The notes under the pieces are model-generated. The model searched no databases, was not told the DNA's origin, and was given only the letters and a program-made list of their open reading frames with translations. 64,000 bases of DNA from positions 1,302,001-1,366,000 of the forward strand of contig OY752141.1 in NCBI GenBank assembly GCA_963573315.1, written 5' to 3'. Made by a program: the position numbers and the translations under genes. The DNA is from Entomortierella parvispora. Its lineage: Eukaryota > Mortierellomycota > Mortierellomycetes > Mortierellales > Mortierellaceae. Below are positions 8,421 through 28,131 of the stretch, piece by piece. The stretch's first letter is position 1; each line of letters opens with the position of its first letter.

Positions 8421-9670
8421 ATGTCGTCCAAGAGGGAAGAGGACTTCCTCCCCACTCCCGCATTGCATCGTGCCCCTGCTGAGCACTCCATCTCCCGTAT
8501 CGTGTCCGCCATCGCCTTCTACTGGGTCGCGTCTCTGTCCGTCGTCTTTCTGAACAAGACCATCCTCTCAGGGTCCGAGTTCAAGTTCCCATACCCACTC
8601 TTCGTCACCCTCTACCAACTCATCGTCGCGCTCGTTCTTCTCGTCGTATGTGGAGAATGGGGTAAACGGTATGTAAAAAATCAAGACTAAGAAAAAGGGG
8701 ACGACAATCGTGCTTTTTCTCGACGTTCCTTGCTCAAGAAGGATTGAACAGAACAGATTCACTGACGCTTTTTTTTCATTTTTGGATGGTTCAATACAAC
8801 AGGAGCCGGATGTTCTCCATGATCCCGCCTTTTGAGTTTGACCTCGACATTGCAGCAAAGATCGCACCCCTCTCGATCATCTACGTCTTGATGTTGACGC
8901 TCAACAACTTGTGTCTGCAATTGGTCGAGGTGACTTTTTACCAGGTCGCTCGATCCCTTTCCATCTTCTTCAACATCCTTCTGACCTGGCTCTTGCTCCG
9001 TCAACCCACCTCAGTTGGGGCCATGTTTGCTTGCGCCGTTGTTGTCCTCGGCTTCTTTGTTGGCTCCTATGGCGAGACCAATTTCTCATGGCCCGGTCTG
9101 TTGGCGGGTGTCGGGTCCAGTATCTTTGTGGCGCTGTATGGAATCTATGTCAAGAAGACGCTGGCCGTGATTGACAACAACCAGTGGCGCCTCTTACATT
9201 ATAACACCGCCATCTCGATCGGATTGTTGGCTGTCATCACTTTGTTCTCGGGCGAGTTGACAGAGATTCGTCAGGAGGTCTACTTTTTGGGCGATCTAGG
9301 ATTCTGGTTCCTGATGACTCTGACTGGTGTGGCCGGCTTTTTGATCAACACGGCCATGTTTTTGCAAATCAAGTATACCACCGCCCTCACAAATACCATC
9401 TCGGGCACCGCAAAGTCCTGTGTCCAGACCTTGATGGCCATGGTCTTTTACCAGAACCCCATCTCTGCCATGGTAAGAGGGAGAGAAGAACTACCAGTCC
9501 TTTTGATGTTTTCTTTTTTCTTTTTTTTCTTTTTTCTTTTTCAGTGTCGCTAATGATTCTTTCTCTTCCAACAATCTCTCTTCTAGAACGGATTTGGCAT
9601 CTTTTTGAGTCTGCTTGGCTCAGGATTGTACTCATGGGTCCGATATGCCGAAATGCAACAGCGAAATTAG
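8421..9670 (+). CDS. Nucleotide-sugar transporter, GDP-fucose (SLC35C1) type, 333 aa
   Basis: Three exons: 8421-8668, 8803-9472, 9587-9670; phases agree and the last exon ends ...YAEMQQRN. About ten transmembrane segments of the drug/metabolite transporter fold are visible, starting with AFYWVASLSVVFLNKTIL. The FPYPLFVTLYQ and YTTALTNTISGTAKS regions are characteristic of the SLC35C/triose-phosphate-type branch. Family members carry GDP-fucose or related sugars into the Golgi in exchange for GMP. The substrate is inferred from resemblance only, and GDP-mannose or another sugar is possible. Start ATG 8421 gives a normal length. The gene converges on INTS8 with 144 bp between stop codons. Confidence 0.85.
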
Positions 9671-9814
9671 AGACTGGACTTTCCAACATTCACCCTTTTG
9701 CCTCGTCCTCCTTCATGCTATGTCCACATCACTTTCATATACGCATCATAATCTAATGACACCAAAATATTAAAAAAAAACAAAAGAGCCAAGAAATGTC
9801 TAATGGTATCTTTA

Positions 9815-12800
9815 TTACACGACACGAGCGTATTTCGACCACATTAAAATCAAGAAGTCCTGCTGGGCCAGTGTCCGGACCTGATCTCTAAAGGGTTGTC
9901 TGAAATCCAAGGCCATGCGATGGGATCCTATCCTGGCCTGCACCCGAAGCATGCCCTCCGCATCCTTGCTCTGCTTACACAGATAACTAACGAGTTCCAA
10001 CTCGGATAGGTCGTATACCAATTCCAGGAATTGATTCGCGTTCAGCGCTGGGGGCATGGGTATCGACGGGGACAAAGATGAAGTGGATCGTCCCAAGAAC
10101 TGCAGTGGGGTCGGGTTCGTCGTCGCGCCCGTATAAAAGTTACTGGAAGAGAACGCTGGAGGCCGAGACGACGACGGTTTCTCTACCACCAAGGCTGAGG
10201 TGGGGTCAATGAGGGACCCACGGCGGAACTGGCTTGTTGGTGTCAACAAGGTTGTGGACAAGAGCTCTTGGGATTCGTCTTCAGCATGAAGTCCAAAAAT
10301 CATCTTTTGCATCTCGGACGAGTACAGCTTCCCAGTACTTTGAATTCGAGGCAAGGAGGGGATAAAGGTTCCAGCACCACCAGGACCCGTTCCACCGGCG
10401 CCAGCACCAGCACCAGTGCCAGACGCAGACGCAACCACAACAGTGCCACCTCCACCACTGCCAAGAGACGCAAAGGAAATCAGACCTCGTTCGTGAGCTA
10501 GTCGAATAGCAGCAAATGCTTGAGTGTAATCCATCCGTGGTAGAAACTGGTGCATGGTCGCAGCCGCCAGGGGCTCATGGAGAAGCATGCAGCTCTCAAT
10601 GGCCCGCGTCGCAAAGACAGAGGGAACAGCTGGGCCGGCGGCAGCGGTGCCGTTGGGAGTGCCACCACTGACAGCGGTCTGCGGGACCATTGGACTGTTT
10701 CCAGGTCCTGATGGTGTTGCTCCTGCGCTTGTCCCTGACGCATTCATATCCATTGTCATGGGCTGGGGCGGGGTCAGACCCAAACCTACTGAGCCTGGTC
10801 CCTGCATGTTGGAGAGCGAAGTCAAAGTCGGGAAGGCAGCTTGAGCTGAATCTCCACTTGCATTACCAGCATTATTTCCTCCTGCACCTCCTATGAGGCC
10901 GGGTAATGGTGGAGGCAATGGCGAGAGCGAGCCAGAAATGCTATGAACAAATGCGGACCAAATACGTTTGTCGAGTCGTGTCACGTCCGTGAATCCTTTG
11001 GACGCGATCATGCAGGCGTGTAAAAAGGCCGCCAAAGATTCCTGGTGCATTCCGTCCACTTGGTAGAGATCAGCGAGACACAGACAGTGACGAGTGATTT
11101 GCGCTTCAGAAATGGACGAAAGGACAGAGGAGGAGAAAAACGTCTGCTCTGTAGGCTGTGGTGATGATGGTATGGACGTTGGTGATGAAGGTGTGGATGA
11201 TTTTGCTGCCTGCTGTTGAGTATGTATCCTGGCTTCGACCTTAATCCTCCGACTGACCGCCTTGGTCTCGAACTTCACCTGTCGTTCATACACCTGGATC
11301 AAAAGCTTGGTTAACCGAAGTCGCGCCCCGGGTACGGCTTCAATAGCCCGACCAGCGTCCCCGTTGCTTAAAAGAGCAATAGCTTTGATCTGCGGGTTTG
11401 TCCACGAGCTCAAGCTGTCCATCGAGGTCGTGAACAGAGCATAGTATCCAAACTCACTCAGGGTCAACTTTTGGCGTTCGGGCAATATGGAAGTAATGGC
11501 GCCGGCGACCAACGCTCCAAAGACATCCAGGACTCCTCTAAGGCGAACCATGCCAAAGAGCTTCAAGATCATCGCATGGCCTAAATCCTCGACCATTCCA
11601 CTGTTCCCATGGGCTACGTCCGATCCATCCTGTTGTTGCTGTTGGGGAGTACTGGCATTGTTGCCCCAACGGTTGGGGCCGGATCGATTCGTCAGTGGAT
11701 TGGGCTTAGGAATGTTTATCAAGAGTCCTTGAATCATGTCCAAAGCTGCCATACGGGTGATATGCATGGGGTCCATGCCGGAAGACAAGAGCGCGTCCAG
11801 GGCACTGGCAGAGGCAATGTCCTTCAAGTCCAATCCTTGACCATGGCCCAGGTCCAAAATAACGCAAAGTGGGACTAAAACACCATACACCTGGCAAAGC
11901 TCTGAAAGCAAAGCAGTTGAATGAGTTTACAGCATTTTTTTGCGTTTTCTTTCCGTGTCTCCATTTGCCTGTAAAATAAATGAAGCCCTTACCTGGATGC
12001 TGACTTCTGTCAAGGATTTCCACGGATGTTCGACAATACGTTGAAATGAAGTCCCATTTTCTTGCGTGGATACATATGGCGATGCAACGAAGCTACAATT
12101 ATTCAAGAATATCAGTCAGTATCCAGGATTCTCGAGAGGATTGGTGTTAGTGCCGATGATGAGAGGGACAGAGAAAGGGATGCAGATGTCTTTTTACCTG
12201 CAGGTTGTTGTCCATAGGACCGAAGGTACTAAGGTACTGGTTCAAGAGTTTACATAGCTCCATGATCATGGCCTCGTCCTCATCCTGCTCCTCTTCCTTT
12301 GGGGCCGCCGTGGATTCGCCAAAGACTGTCGACACATCACCAGCAGTCGCGTTCGAGGCCGAGATGGTCGAGGAGGCTGACATACCCTTCGCATGGGCTT
12401 CCACTCTATCCATGATCCGTTTCTCTCTCCGCTGTTCAATATCGCGGGCGAGCATGGCGATTTGGGACATGGCCAGGTATTTCCTGAGCTGGAAATCGAT
12501 CCGCTTCAAGGCCACCGAAGGCCCTTCCGCAGGCACCGGCGACTGTTCGAGAACCTGAGTCATGAAATGAGCCGTGGTTTGGAAAAACACGGATGCCTTG
12601 GGAAACTGTCCCTGCTGGATCGCTTGCGCACCGAAAGCCAGCGTGATCAAAGCACAGGTCAGTGCCGGTTTAGATTTCTAACGAAAAAAACAACATTGAA
12701 TAGCAAAAGTTTTAGTATACCTTCTCTCATGGTTCATGGTAAGATTCCGAAAGCAAGAAAAAGGTGGAGCTTACACTTCTCAAGTAGACATCAAGATCCA

Positions 12801-15034
12801 GAGGATCCATCTTTTCCAACAACCTCGAGAGACCATCTACTTCCTGGACAGGCGGTAATGTTTCCTGACTGTCAGCAGTAATATTACTCGACTATGAAAA
12901 AGCAAAGCAACATTGTTAGATGCACTCCATCTAGTACGGATGGATGTCTCAAGAATACACGTGCCGCTAGCCCCCATGGGTGCAGATCCTTACAAGCATA
13001 TAACTGTAAGTGTTCCAAACCAGATTCCAGTCCTTTTCCGTTGGCTCCAATAGACCTGTAAATCAGAAAATAATGCCATCCCAAAGTCAACAGCAAGTAA
13101 GACAATGCAGGACTTCATTCGCAACAGGCTCTGAAAGAGGCGGTTTACCTGCATCCCACGCTGCATTATAGCAGAGCGTATGTCGAACGGCCGAGCAGAA
13201 CTTTGAAACAAACTGAATGATGTTTAAGCCCAATTCCTCGTCCCGACGACTCAAGGACGAACTCGCTCCTGGAAGAGTGTGGGTGATCAATTCCATGATT
13301 TCGTCAAAGATTCCACGTGATAAGTACGCATCCGACTCCTCGCCAGCCGAAAAAGGGATCGCCCTGAGATATTTAAGAACGGGCGACGGCAATTTGAGCA
13401 GCATGAAGGCTGAAGAGGAAACAGGAGTCTACGGTTAAACATCTCGAATGCATACATAAACCCATGGGAGGAGCAGCAACTTATTCTTGATATCAGGAAC
13501 CTACAAGACTCTCCTACTTGATAAAGCGCATTTGCTACCGCCAACAAAGCGGCGCTCCGCATATCGGATCGAGTTATCACAGCCCTTACAGCAGACTCTC
13601 GCCAGAGGTAAGGCAGAATACGCGCCTTGTTGTCCTGGACAAATTCCTCAAAGAGCTCCTGATGTTGTTTGCTGTTTAGTAATTCCAGAGAACGAACAAT
13701 GGTGTTTTCCTTGGTGTCAAGGAGTGAACGTCCAAGTGAGAGACGCGCAAGTTTAAGTAGCACCGTGTTTCTGTTGGGGTCCAGGTGACTGAAGAAAGAA
13801 AGCAAGAAGCATACGTTAGTCGTTAGAAAGAGATTCTCACAAAAGCTACGAATACCCGAAGTCTCAATAGATTACCAGGAGCCATGCTTGTGGAAATCTC
13901 TGCATCTCTCCAGATATTCAATCGCTTTCAAGTACTGTTCGCTTTGACAAAAGTATTGGCCCAAATCGGAGAGAATCTGACAATAGACAACCTGCTCTTT
14001 TTCATCCGTTGGAGGCTAGAGGGGTCCAAAATTGGCAGAGCGGGGTCAGAGTGGAAACAAGGGATGCCCAAGTCGTTTTTTTTGAAGGAGAGGTTACCTG
14101 CTGCACAGCATCCAATTTGCCCTGTAAAGCGGTAACATGTATCTTGGTGTCGCCAAGGTCTAGACCCGAGGTTTCTTCCTCCGCAATCCTTGCGCGGAGA
14201 ATCCATCGTTGAAACAATGTCAATGGGTCCCATGGAACTTGCTGGCTTATCATCTGTGCCAGTTCTGAGTTTGGTTTCCTGCAAACATATTCAACAAATT
14301 AAAAAGAGCAGCAGAGATGAGTATTTCTGTTCATTGTTCCTGGCTGTCCCTAATTTTGTCGATCCAGTCGTCTGTCAACTTTACTGCTGGGCGAGGAGCA
14401 TGGTCGTGATCAGACAGAGCTGATTTTGTTGAGGGACTTTGCTAAAGATGTCGTCCAGAGTGAGGGATGCCAGGCAATAGACCTTACAAGCCTGGCGAAG
14501 GAGCATGTCTACAGGTATATGCAAAATGAGCGGTTGTTAGAGACGACGTGCTACAATGACCTGGCCTTCTTGTTTTCTTCATCGGCTCGCTCCTTTCTTT
14601 TTATCCTTTCTTGTCCCTGTACCTTGTCGCTCAGAAAGCTGCATCATTTGCATCTGGTTGACGGGCTCGTCACTGTTGCCCGAGTTGCCGCTAGCTGATT
14701 CCTCGGGGACGAGAGTCGGAGTGCCGAAGCGCGCGATAGACAGGAGGTCCTGAAGCAGGCGAGCGCCGTGGATGGTCGCTGTCTTTGGAGGAAGATTCGA
14801 AAGCTACTTGTCAGGAATGGGATGATAGTTAGTAAAATAGTAAAAGAAGGAAGAAAAGATGAAAGGGAGGAAGGATAAAAAAAGATAGTGGGGCATAGCA
14901 TAGCATACCTTTGACTTGAGCAATGCAGGGTTAAGAATGACCTCGAGCGGGTCGATGGAGAAGTCTTTGACGAGGGCAGGGACTGGGTCCATGCGGACGT
15001 CTCCATCGAGGTCATAGCTCGTGGGCATGCTCAT
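9815..15034 (-). CDS. INTS8: Integrator complex subunit 8 homologue, 12 exons, about 1,382 aa
   Basis: Exons on the minus strand: 15034-14909, 14803-14623, 14508-14385, 14278-14098, 14015-13876, 13788-13518, 13428-13149, 13055-12994, 12891-12775, 12677-12198, 12092-11993, 11901-9815. All junctions are GT-AG with matching phases. The N-terminus (DFSIDPLEVILNPALLKSK) parallels the FEFLLEESLLEKHL opening of animal INTS8. The middle is a helical TPR-like array (YCQILSDLGQYFCQSEQYL). The C-terminus (VYDLSELELVSYLCKQSKD ... LILMWSKYARVV) matches the family's last helices. INTS8 links Integrator to PP2A during snRNA 3'-end formation and promoter-proximal termination. It is longer than human INTS8 (995 aa) because of Gly/Ala/Ser-rich inserts in the last exon. 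Confidence 0.88.
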
Positions 15035-15413
15035 GGGGCAGCAGGCTGGATGGGTCTCTATTAGATGAGAAAGGGATGGGAGAAGGAGAAGGAGAAGGAG
15101 GAGGAGAGATGGGGAGATGGAGTGAGTGTGTGCCAATGGGAAGGTGGAAAGAGACGCGACCGACGTGCGAGAGAGGCGAAGGGAACGAACGAAAAAAAAG
15201 AACACCTGCAATCGCAGTCACTGCAAGTACACAATACACAAAACACACAAAACACACACAACGCGCACAGGGGAGCGCGTCTCTCTCTTTTTTTTTGTTC
15301 CTTGTCCCTTTCCGTGCGTGTGTGTCCATCTGTCGCATTCCTTCCTTCCTTCCTTCCTTCCTTCCTTCACTTCACTCCCTTCTCTTCCTCCCTCCCCCCC
15401 CAAAACAACCACC
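15035..15413. promoter_or_regulatory. Divergent promoter of INTS8 and MSH2
   Basis: 379 bp separate the two start codons. Purine-rich on the INTS8 side, CA-rich in the middle (15229-15268), then a TTCC tetranucleotide microsatellite at 15339-15368 just before MSH2. No TATA box was seen for either gene. The MSH2 ATG has good context (CACCATGG). Confidence 0.6.
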
Positions 15414-21723
<6,310 letters not shown>

Positions 21724-23946
21724 TGTTGTTTTCTCTGATATCTAGACTGTCGCATCCAACAAATATATACACACACTCACACAAAGAGAAAAAAAAACAG
21801 AGATGAGGATGATCAAGATGATTCTCCCCCTTTTGCTGAAATCGTTGTCGAGAGCGTGTCATGTTGCCACTTCAGCCCTAGAAAAAGCATGACCTGGAAA
21901 AACTGTCTGTCAAAATCAAAGAACCCTTTCGGGTGATTTTGATCTGCGCTGTTCATCGATAGGCGCCTTGACCTTGGGTGGAGAGGGCGGGTTTGTATTC
22001 ATCGCGTTCAACCCCACAATCCTATTTTGTGTCCCCTTTGATGATGGTCCAAGCGTTGACCTGCCCTCGGCCTGGAGATGGAGAGTGAACACCACGCGAC
22101 CACTCTGCAAATCCATTGGCTCCGGGGTGTCCGTGTGTTGCGCGGTTGTGTTTTTGGACTCTTGGGTCTGCTTCGCTTTGCATGATTGGAAAATTACCCG
22201 GCGCGCGTTTTTGGTTAGCCTACGGTAGGGAAGGGGGCACAAGCGGTCCTCTAGGATGAAGACAGGACGCGTCGTCTTTAAATTCTTGAAATTGGAGACG
22301 AACAGGTTGGTCAAGAGTTGTCCCTTGTGAAGGAAGCAAGTCTTTTCATTAAACGGAGGGGTGCATTCCTGTCACGAGATAAGGGGTACTTGTGAGCGAT
22401 AGAGTGGGGAAGGCCATGGGAAAAGAAGGAGGGTCAAAGGGGGGGAAGGCTACATGAAGAGGGCACGAGCAAGGTACAACAGTACGTCAAGAAAGGGTAC
22501 CAGTGCAGCAGTGGAGCTACTGGAATGTAGACCGTCCATTGGAGTGGAGGAAAAAAAGGCTATTCACCCTCTTTTAACCTTGGAGCAGACCAGTGAAGAA
22601 GCTCAACTCAAGATCTTCATCACTCTTATCTTTTCTTTTCCCCCTTAGTCTTCTTCTAGATAGGCCCTCTATCATGTTTTGCGTGTTAGCGAGAGAGGAT
22701 GAGAGCACATTGAGAACAACATTACACTTATCTGAAGGGTGGAGACGGCAAGTGTGGGGAAGAGAAAGTTTTCTAGAATGGCAGCCATAATCCCGAATAA
22801 TAGAAAATCAGCTGCTTAAAATTTAAAAAGCTCGTGGACTACAAAACATAGAATACTTTTTTTTTCTTTTCCCAAAAAAAAAAAAAAATGTGTATCTTTG
22901 ACCATGTAACAGAGACGCAAAAAAAAACACCGAAGGACGGAAGAATGAGAAATTCGGGGTCGATCGATCCACGGAGGATAATATCCCGATGCCTCGGACT
23001 TCCTCGCTTGTCAAAAATCCTCTCCTTCCTTTGTTCATTATTCGCCATTTGACTCTCGTTCCTCCAAGGGATGGTTCGATGTTGGCACGCTCTCTCCGAG
23101 TCTTTGATGTAGTATAGTAGGCCAAACAAACACAGATGACAGCTCTATTGAACTCTGACCTGTGGATCGGCCACCTTCATTCTGCTCGTCCTCCTCCCCT
23201 TACTTCCTTTGGTGTCTCCGCACTTGCGCATCTCTAAAGAAAGTAGAAATAAATTGATACAAATTAGAGTGCAACCAGTGAATTTTTTCATTTCATGGGA
23301 ACGCGATTTCTTTGCTGCTTCACATTCTTTTGCAGGTCTCCAAAATCTCAAGTGTTCCAAGCAATTACAGTCCACGCTTCATTGTTGTCTGGATGGCGGA
23401 GGAAAAAGAAACACTTCCTGTGGCTTGCAAGTGAGCAGTGAGTGAAGAGATTAGGCAAACGCGTTTGGTCCTACTATGCTGGTGAAACCCGCTAATTGGG
23501 TGATGCAACGTCGATGCAGGTGCCAAGCCCCCAAATTGCCTTTGCCTCTTCCCCTTCGCCCCCAACAGCTCAATGTCTATTCATGGACCTCCTGTTCATA
23601 TCGTTGTCGATGCCTTGCCTTATGGTCCACTTGATGCAACAGTTGTAGCATGTACCTGAACGTATGTACAGTACATCCCATCTTTTGTCTCCTTTTCAGT
23701 TCTCGAACACCAATCGAACCTTCTCCATGGCAATATACGTGGTGCGTGTGTGTGAGAAACGGAGAGAACGGTGGAATGGGAGCTTTTATCGTGTACAAGT
23801 AGATTATCAGGTCGGACTTTTCGTTCTCATTCCTCCTCTCCACACAGCAGCGACAATGGGGTACAGGGTCCGTTCCATATCGCATCTATTCGTATTGCAA
23901 AGTGCACTCTGTCCAATCTACACGTCTTCCCCCACGTATGGTCGCT

Positions 23947-23964
23947 CCCCCCCCCCCCCCCCCC
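23947..23964. repeat. C18 homopolymer
   Basis: Eighteen consecutive C on the plus strand. Such runs are prone to length error in assembly. Confidence 0.9.
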
Positions 23965-26900
23965 ACTCTTATGATGTCTCCACTTTGCGTTTCACTCACT
24001 TTCATTTTGTCCACCACATGATCAGGCCAAGAATCAACAGTTCGGACGTTCCCATGAAGGATTCACCCCCTTCCTATCCCAAAACAAACATCACGGATGG
24101 GGGGAGGACGTGTTCTATTCCTGGATACCCCATTCTCTGTCCCCTGTCCTCGCCCTGACCCCAGACCAGCTCTATTGCCCACCCACAATTTGCCATCTCC
24201 CACTAGTTTTAATTATCCAAATTTGATCCTCCCTCCCGCTTGTAGGTTCTAGCGAACGCGTCAAAGGAGAGAGACGTCATTCTGTAGGACGGTTCGCATC
24301 CTGAAAGGTTGTCCTCCAATCACTCTCCATCTTGACTCGAATGTTATCCTCCCTCCCCTCCCCGCCCGTCATCCTCTGTCCTCTACTATTAGAACGCGAC
24401 CTTATCCAGTGCCAAGCCCATTTCCAGCCCAAATTACAAAAAACAATTTCAGACATGGAGTGTGACATGACGCGTTAAAGCAAACAACACAATGAAAAAA
24501 AAGGGAATAAATGCAATCAAAATAGCGCCGCGGATCAGGAGGGGAGGAGGAGGGAATGAAATGAGCTGTCGATCAGTCGCATGGCTATCGGCTGTGTTCC
24601 TTTCTCACTTTCATTTTACTTGATGCCGTTTTCCCTCAGCGTGGTGAGTGTGCGTGCCTGTGTCTGTGTGTGTGTGTGTCTGTTTTCGCGAAACCGCGAG
24701 TGCATGGGTGATGAGACATGTCAGTGGGATTGTTTATCGATTTGTTTTATTTTTGTTTATGAGAGTCATTTCGTCCTTGAGGCAATTGCAACACGCGTTC
24801 GTATAGTGTGAGCGGAGGGAGAAAGGGCGAGACGTGTGAGAAAGTAAGATGACCGCTATGTCCCTTCCTCTCTTTTTTCCTTGTGGGCCGTCGGAGTGTT
24901 TCTTCAAGGATGAGGTACTGTAGGCAATTTCTTTCAACTCGGGCCACTTTCGCGCAATTGGTCCAAGGTTCTATTTCGCGAATTGAGGGAAAGGAGGGTG
25001 CGGGGGAGGTACACTGCCCCTTGGTTTCCTCTTTACCTCTAGATTTTTTTTTCAAGACGCGCAAGAAAGAAAACAACGCAAAACAAATTCAAATGGCCCC
25101 CTTTGACGGTCGAGATTGAAGGTCGATGGTTATGAAATTTCACCGGAAACGATACTCATTGGGCAAACGCAGGGGCAGTGGTCGGAGACAAAGACCGGTG
25201 ATGATGATGGTGGTGGTGATCAAAACTCCAAGAGCAAAAAAAAAAAAAAAAAAAAAAAAACACGCACACACACAAGGGAATCAGGCGATCCGTCTATTAT
25301 TGTTGTTATTGTTGTTTTCGTCAACTGTTTTTCTGAACCTTCACTTGACGGAGGTGTTCACAAATAGAAACCCCAAAAAAATATGGAGGTACCTATACTG
25401 CGCTTTCTTGGGACCAGACCGTCGTCAACAACAGAAGGAATTGCAATTGACCACAAACAAAGATGAGCACCGACCAACAAATGGTGGCCCTTCCCTCTTC
25501 TCCAATTCTCCTCTGTATCTCTCTCTCCGACGCTTTGGCTCAGTTCCCTCCGGATGTTATTGTCAGCAGGGCTGGGGAGTATCTGAGCAAGAATGAAAAA
25601 CGATACAAAAAAAAAAAAAAAAAAAAAAAGAGCTTTCTCGGATGTGATTTGTTTACGGCATCTAGCTCTCAGTCTCTCAATTGCTCCCTTCCTCGCCTTT
25701 GTTCCGTCTACAATTCTGAAACGCTCTAAACATACCGAGAAAAGTACCTAGGGGTTCAAGAAGACACGGGAACTGGGCCACAAAACAGGGGAGGGGGAGG
25801 GAAAAGGGCAAAAGGAAAGGATCGGAACCTCCAGAAAGGACTCGTTGGCTCTCTTGTCCCACATTGTTTTAATTAAGATGTTAAAATTTCATTATGACCG
25901 TTGTAGACGCTATGGCTGTGTTTGGATTTTTTTCTTGAGAATAAATTCTTGAGAGCACTTTGAACTGTCATCTCGATATTTTAGGCCAAAGACCCAGCTC
26001 TCTCGTGGCCCTGTCATCTGAGGACGGGCTAAAAACAAACAGTGACGAAACCGCAGAGCAAGTTGAAAATAAAAAAGTGGGTAAAAGGGGGGGGGGGGAA
26101 ATCCAAAAGGGCGAGAACAAAATGAGCATCGAGCCTGTCTACTCCATGGCTTTTTTTGTCTTTTTGGGTACGCGTCCGTTCGCGAAAGATGAGCAACAGT
26201 GTTGGGTAGTCAAGCCCAATGATGTACATATGTATCTCTGACGAGGCGAAATAGCCTTTTGATCTCATTATCAGGGTTACCCGCGGAATTATCGGGGAGG
26301 CCCCAGAACTGAACAGAAAACATATTGCTTTATGGACCGCACTGTAGACACTACTGTACAAGCTACAAACTACAAGCTACAATACATGATTTTTAAGCAC
26401 TCTAAAGAGATACTGTATACACCGCACCTGCCTACTGGCCAATGCATTTTTTTTCTTTATTTAGAGTGATAAACGTAAAAACCAGAGATAAACTATCAAT
26501 TGAGAAAGAAAAAATAGTGATATTCTGTACTCGTGCGAGAATGTTGTGGAGAAATCACAAATCATCTCCTTCGTACTGTACTTCTGTGCCCTGTAACCGA
26601 GGCCGTGTGACATTGCCGAGAAGAAGAAAAAAATTAGTTTGATTTGTTTTGATTTGCTCTTGGGCAGTGACCAGCCTGTTTTGCAGGACGCGTCGACCGA
26701 CCGTCTCTTCAGATCATACGATGTCTGTTTTCATGCGAACAACAACACAACACGAAGGGGTAGTAGCAAAAGGGAGGCAGCTTCGAATCCAACAACAACA
26801 ACGCACAGTGTTTTGGAACCTCTGTGAGCATGTGGCGCCGAGGGCATGAGCATGTTTTCCAAGTCTTCTTGGGATCAATTGAGGGGGGAAAATGGCAACG

Positions 26901-28105
26901 TGGGAGGAAGAGGTCAGTGTGTCGATGCATTATCGGTCGTCCTTTCTCCGCTTTTCATCCCCCCTAGTCTACCCCCTGTCTGTAGTGACAAGAGCATGCA
27001 TTCATTTCTCCTGCCACGTTATCTCCCCCTTTCATCCCCATACGATTCTAATACCCCTTCTTTGACGCCGAGATCCCCTTGCATCCTCTGGAACAAGTAC
27101 GGCCCCGTTTTTTGTATTCATTTTATTCCCTCGGTCGTTTTCCTTTTTGAACGCGTCCTGCAATGGGAGATAGGAAGGGAGGAAGGGGATGAGGAGGGGG
27201 GTTTCGTCAGTCGCCGTGAACGTTCGCGTCATCTACGAGCGGAAGAAAGATAGAGAGAGCAACAGAGTTCCCATGACCAAATACCTTGAATATCTCCCCC
27301 GTGTACACTTCCTTGTTTGACAATCTCGCTCAGGGGAATGGGAGGAGGTCAAGGTCGCAGAAACGCGAAGAGGAAAACAAAAGTAGTTTGTTAACTCTGC
27401 TAATTCTGGAATCCTCAAGTCCTCCGGGGAAATTGCAAAAGAGGATCCTCTGTGTTTTCACCGAAAATAGGTGACGACGGTAAATGCAGGTGGTACTCAA
27501 AAATCGATACACTTTACACAAACTGCATTTTCGAGAAATGGTGCAACCCCCCTCACTCTCCAAACGCGTGCCACCAACCATGGTTTAATGCAATTGATCT
27601 ATGTGAAGGACAGGTACCTTGCGCTTCTATGTTTTTGTAGGACAAAGCAAGAAAAAAAAAAAAAAACTGGGGCAAACTGAAGAGCTACATGATACAGCAC
27701 AGGGCGAGGGCGGGGTGCGTATTCTTTTTCATGATAAGGAGAGCTTATGAACATTACATGCCATGGAATGTACCAATGGCTCGCCGGACATTGTTGCTGT
27801 CGAGGAAAGGAATACAAGTGCTACGTTCGGGCAATTAGTAATGTGCATTGGTACTGCGAAAGGGAGAGTGGGAGGACAGACGAATCCGGGCACGAAGTGA
27901 TTGCTGCAAGGCAGATTATTTTGAGGGCGTTCACCAAGAAAAAAAAAGAGATCGAGACGTTCGACAAACACAGAGGTGAGACGTTCTGTGTGTTGTTGCT
28001 GTTGTTGTTTTTGTTGTCGTTTGTTGTTCTGACTGTTCATGAAGGTTGACAGAGTTGAGGTGATATGAAGGTTACCCAGAGCGAATCTGGACACTTTTCG
28101 CGATT

Positions 28106-28131
28106 GGGTTGGGGTTGGGGTTGGGATTGGG
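28106..28131 (+). other. G-quadruplex candidate
   Basis: Five G tracts of 3-4 bases separated by TT or ATT (pattern GGGTT repeated, then GGGATTGGG). Very short loops favour a stable quadruplex. It resembles telomeric repeat sequence only superficially and is a single short cluster. Confidence 0.55.

Noticed and set aside
21916-22314. Minus-strand open frame of 132 codons just after MSH2
   Set aside because: Protein-like in part, but it begins at a TTG codon, has no good ATG near the front, no splice partners and no recognisable motif.
26771-26785. Possible tRNA B box (TTCGAATCC)
   Set aside because: No acceptor, D or anticodon stems can be formed around it.
28106-28131. Telomere-like repeat
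   Set aside because: Only four to five irregular G-rich units (GGGTT/GGGGTT/GGGATT) inside a chromosome arm; too short for a telomere remnant, kept only as a quadruplex candidate.
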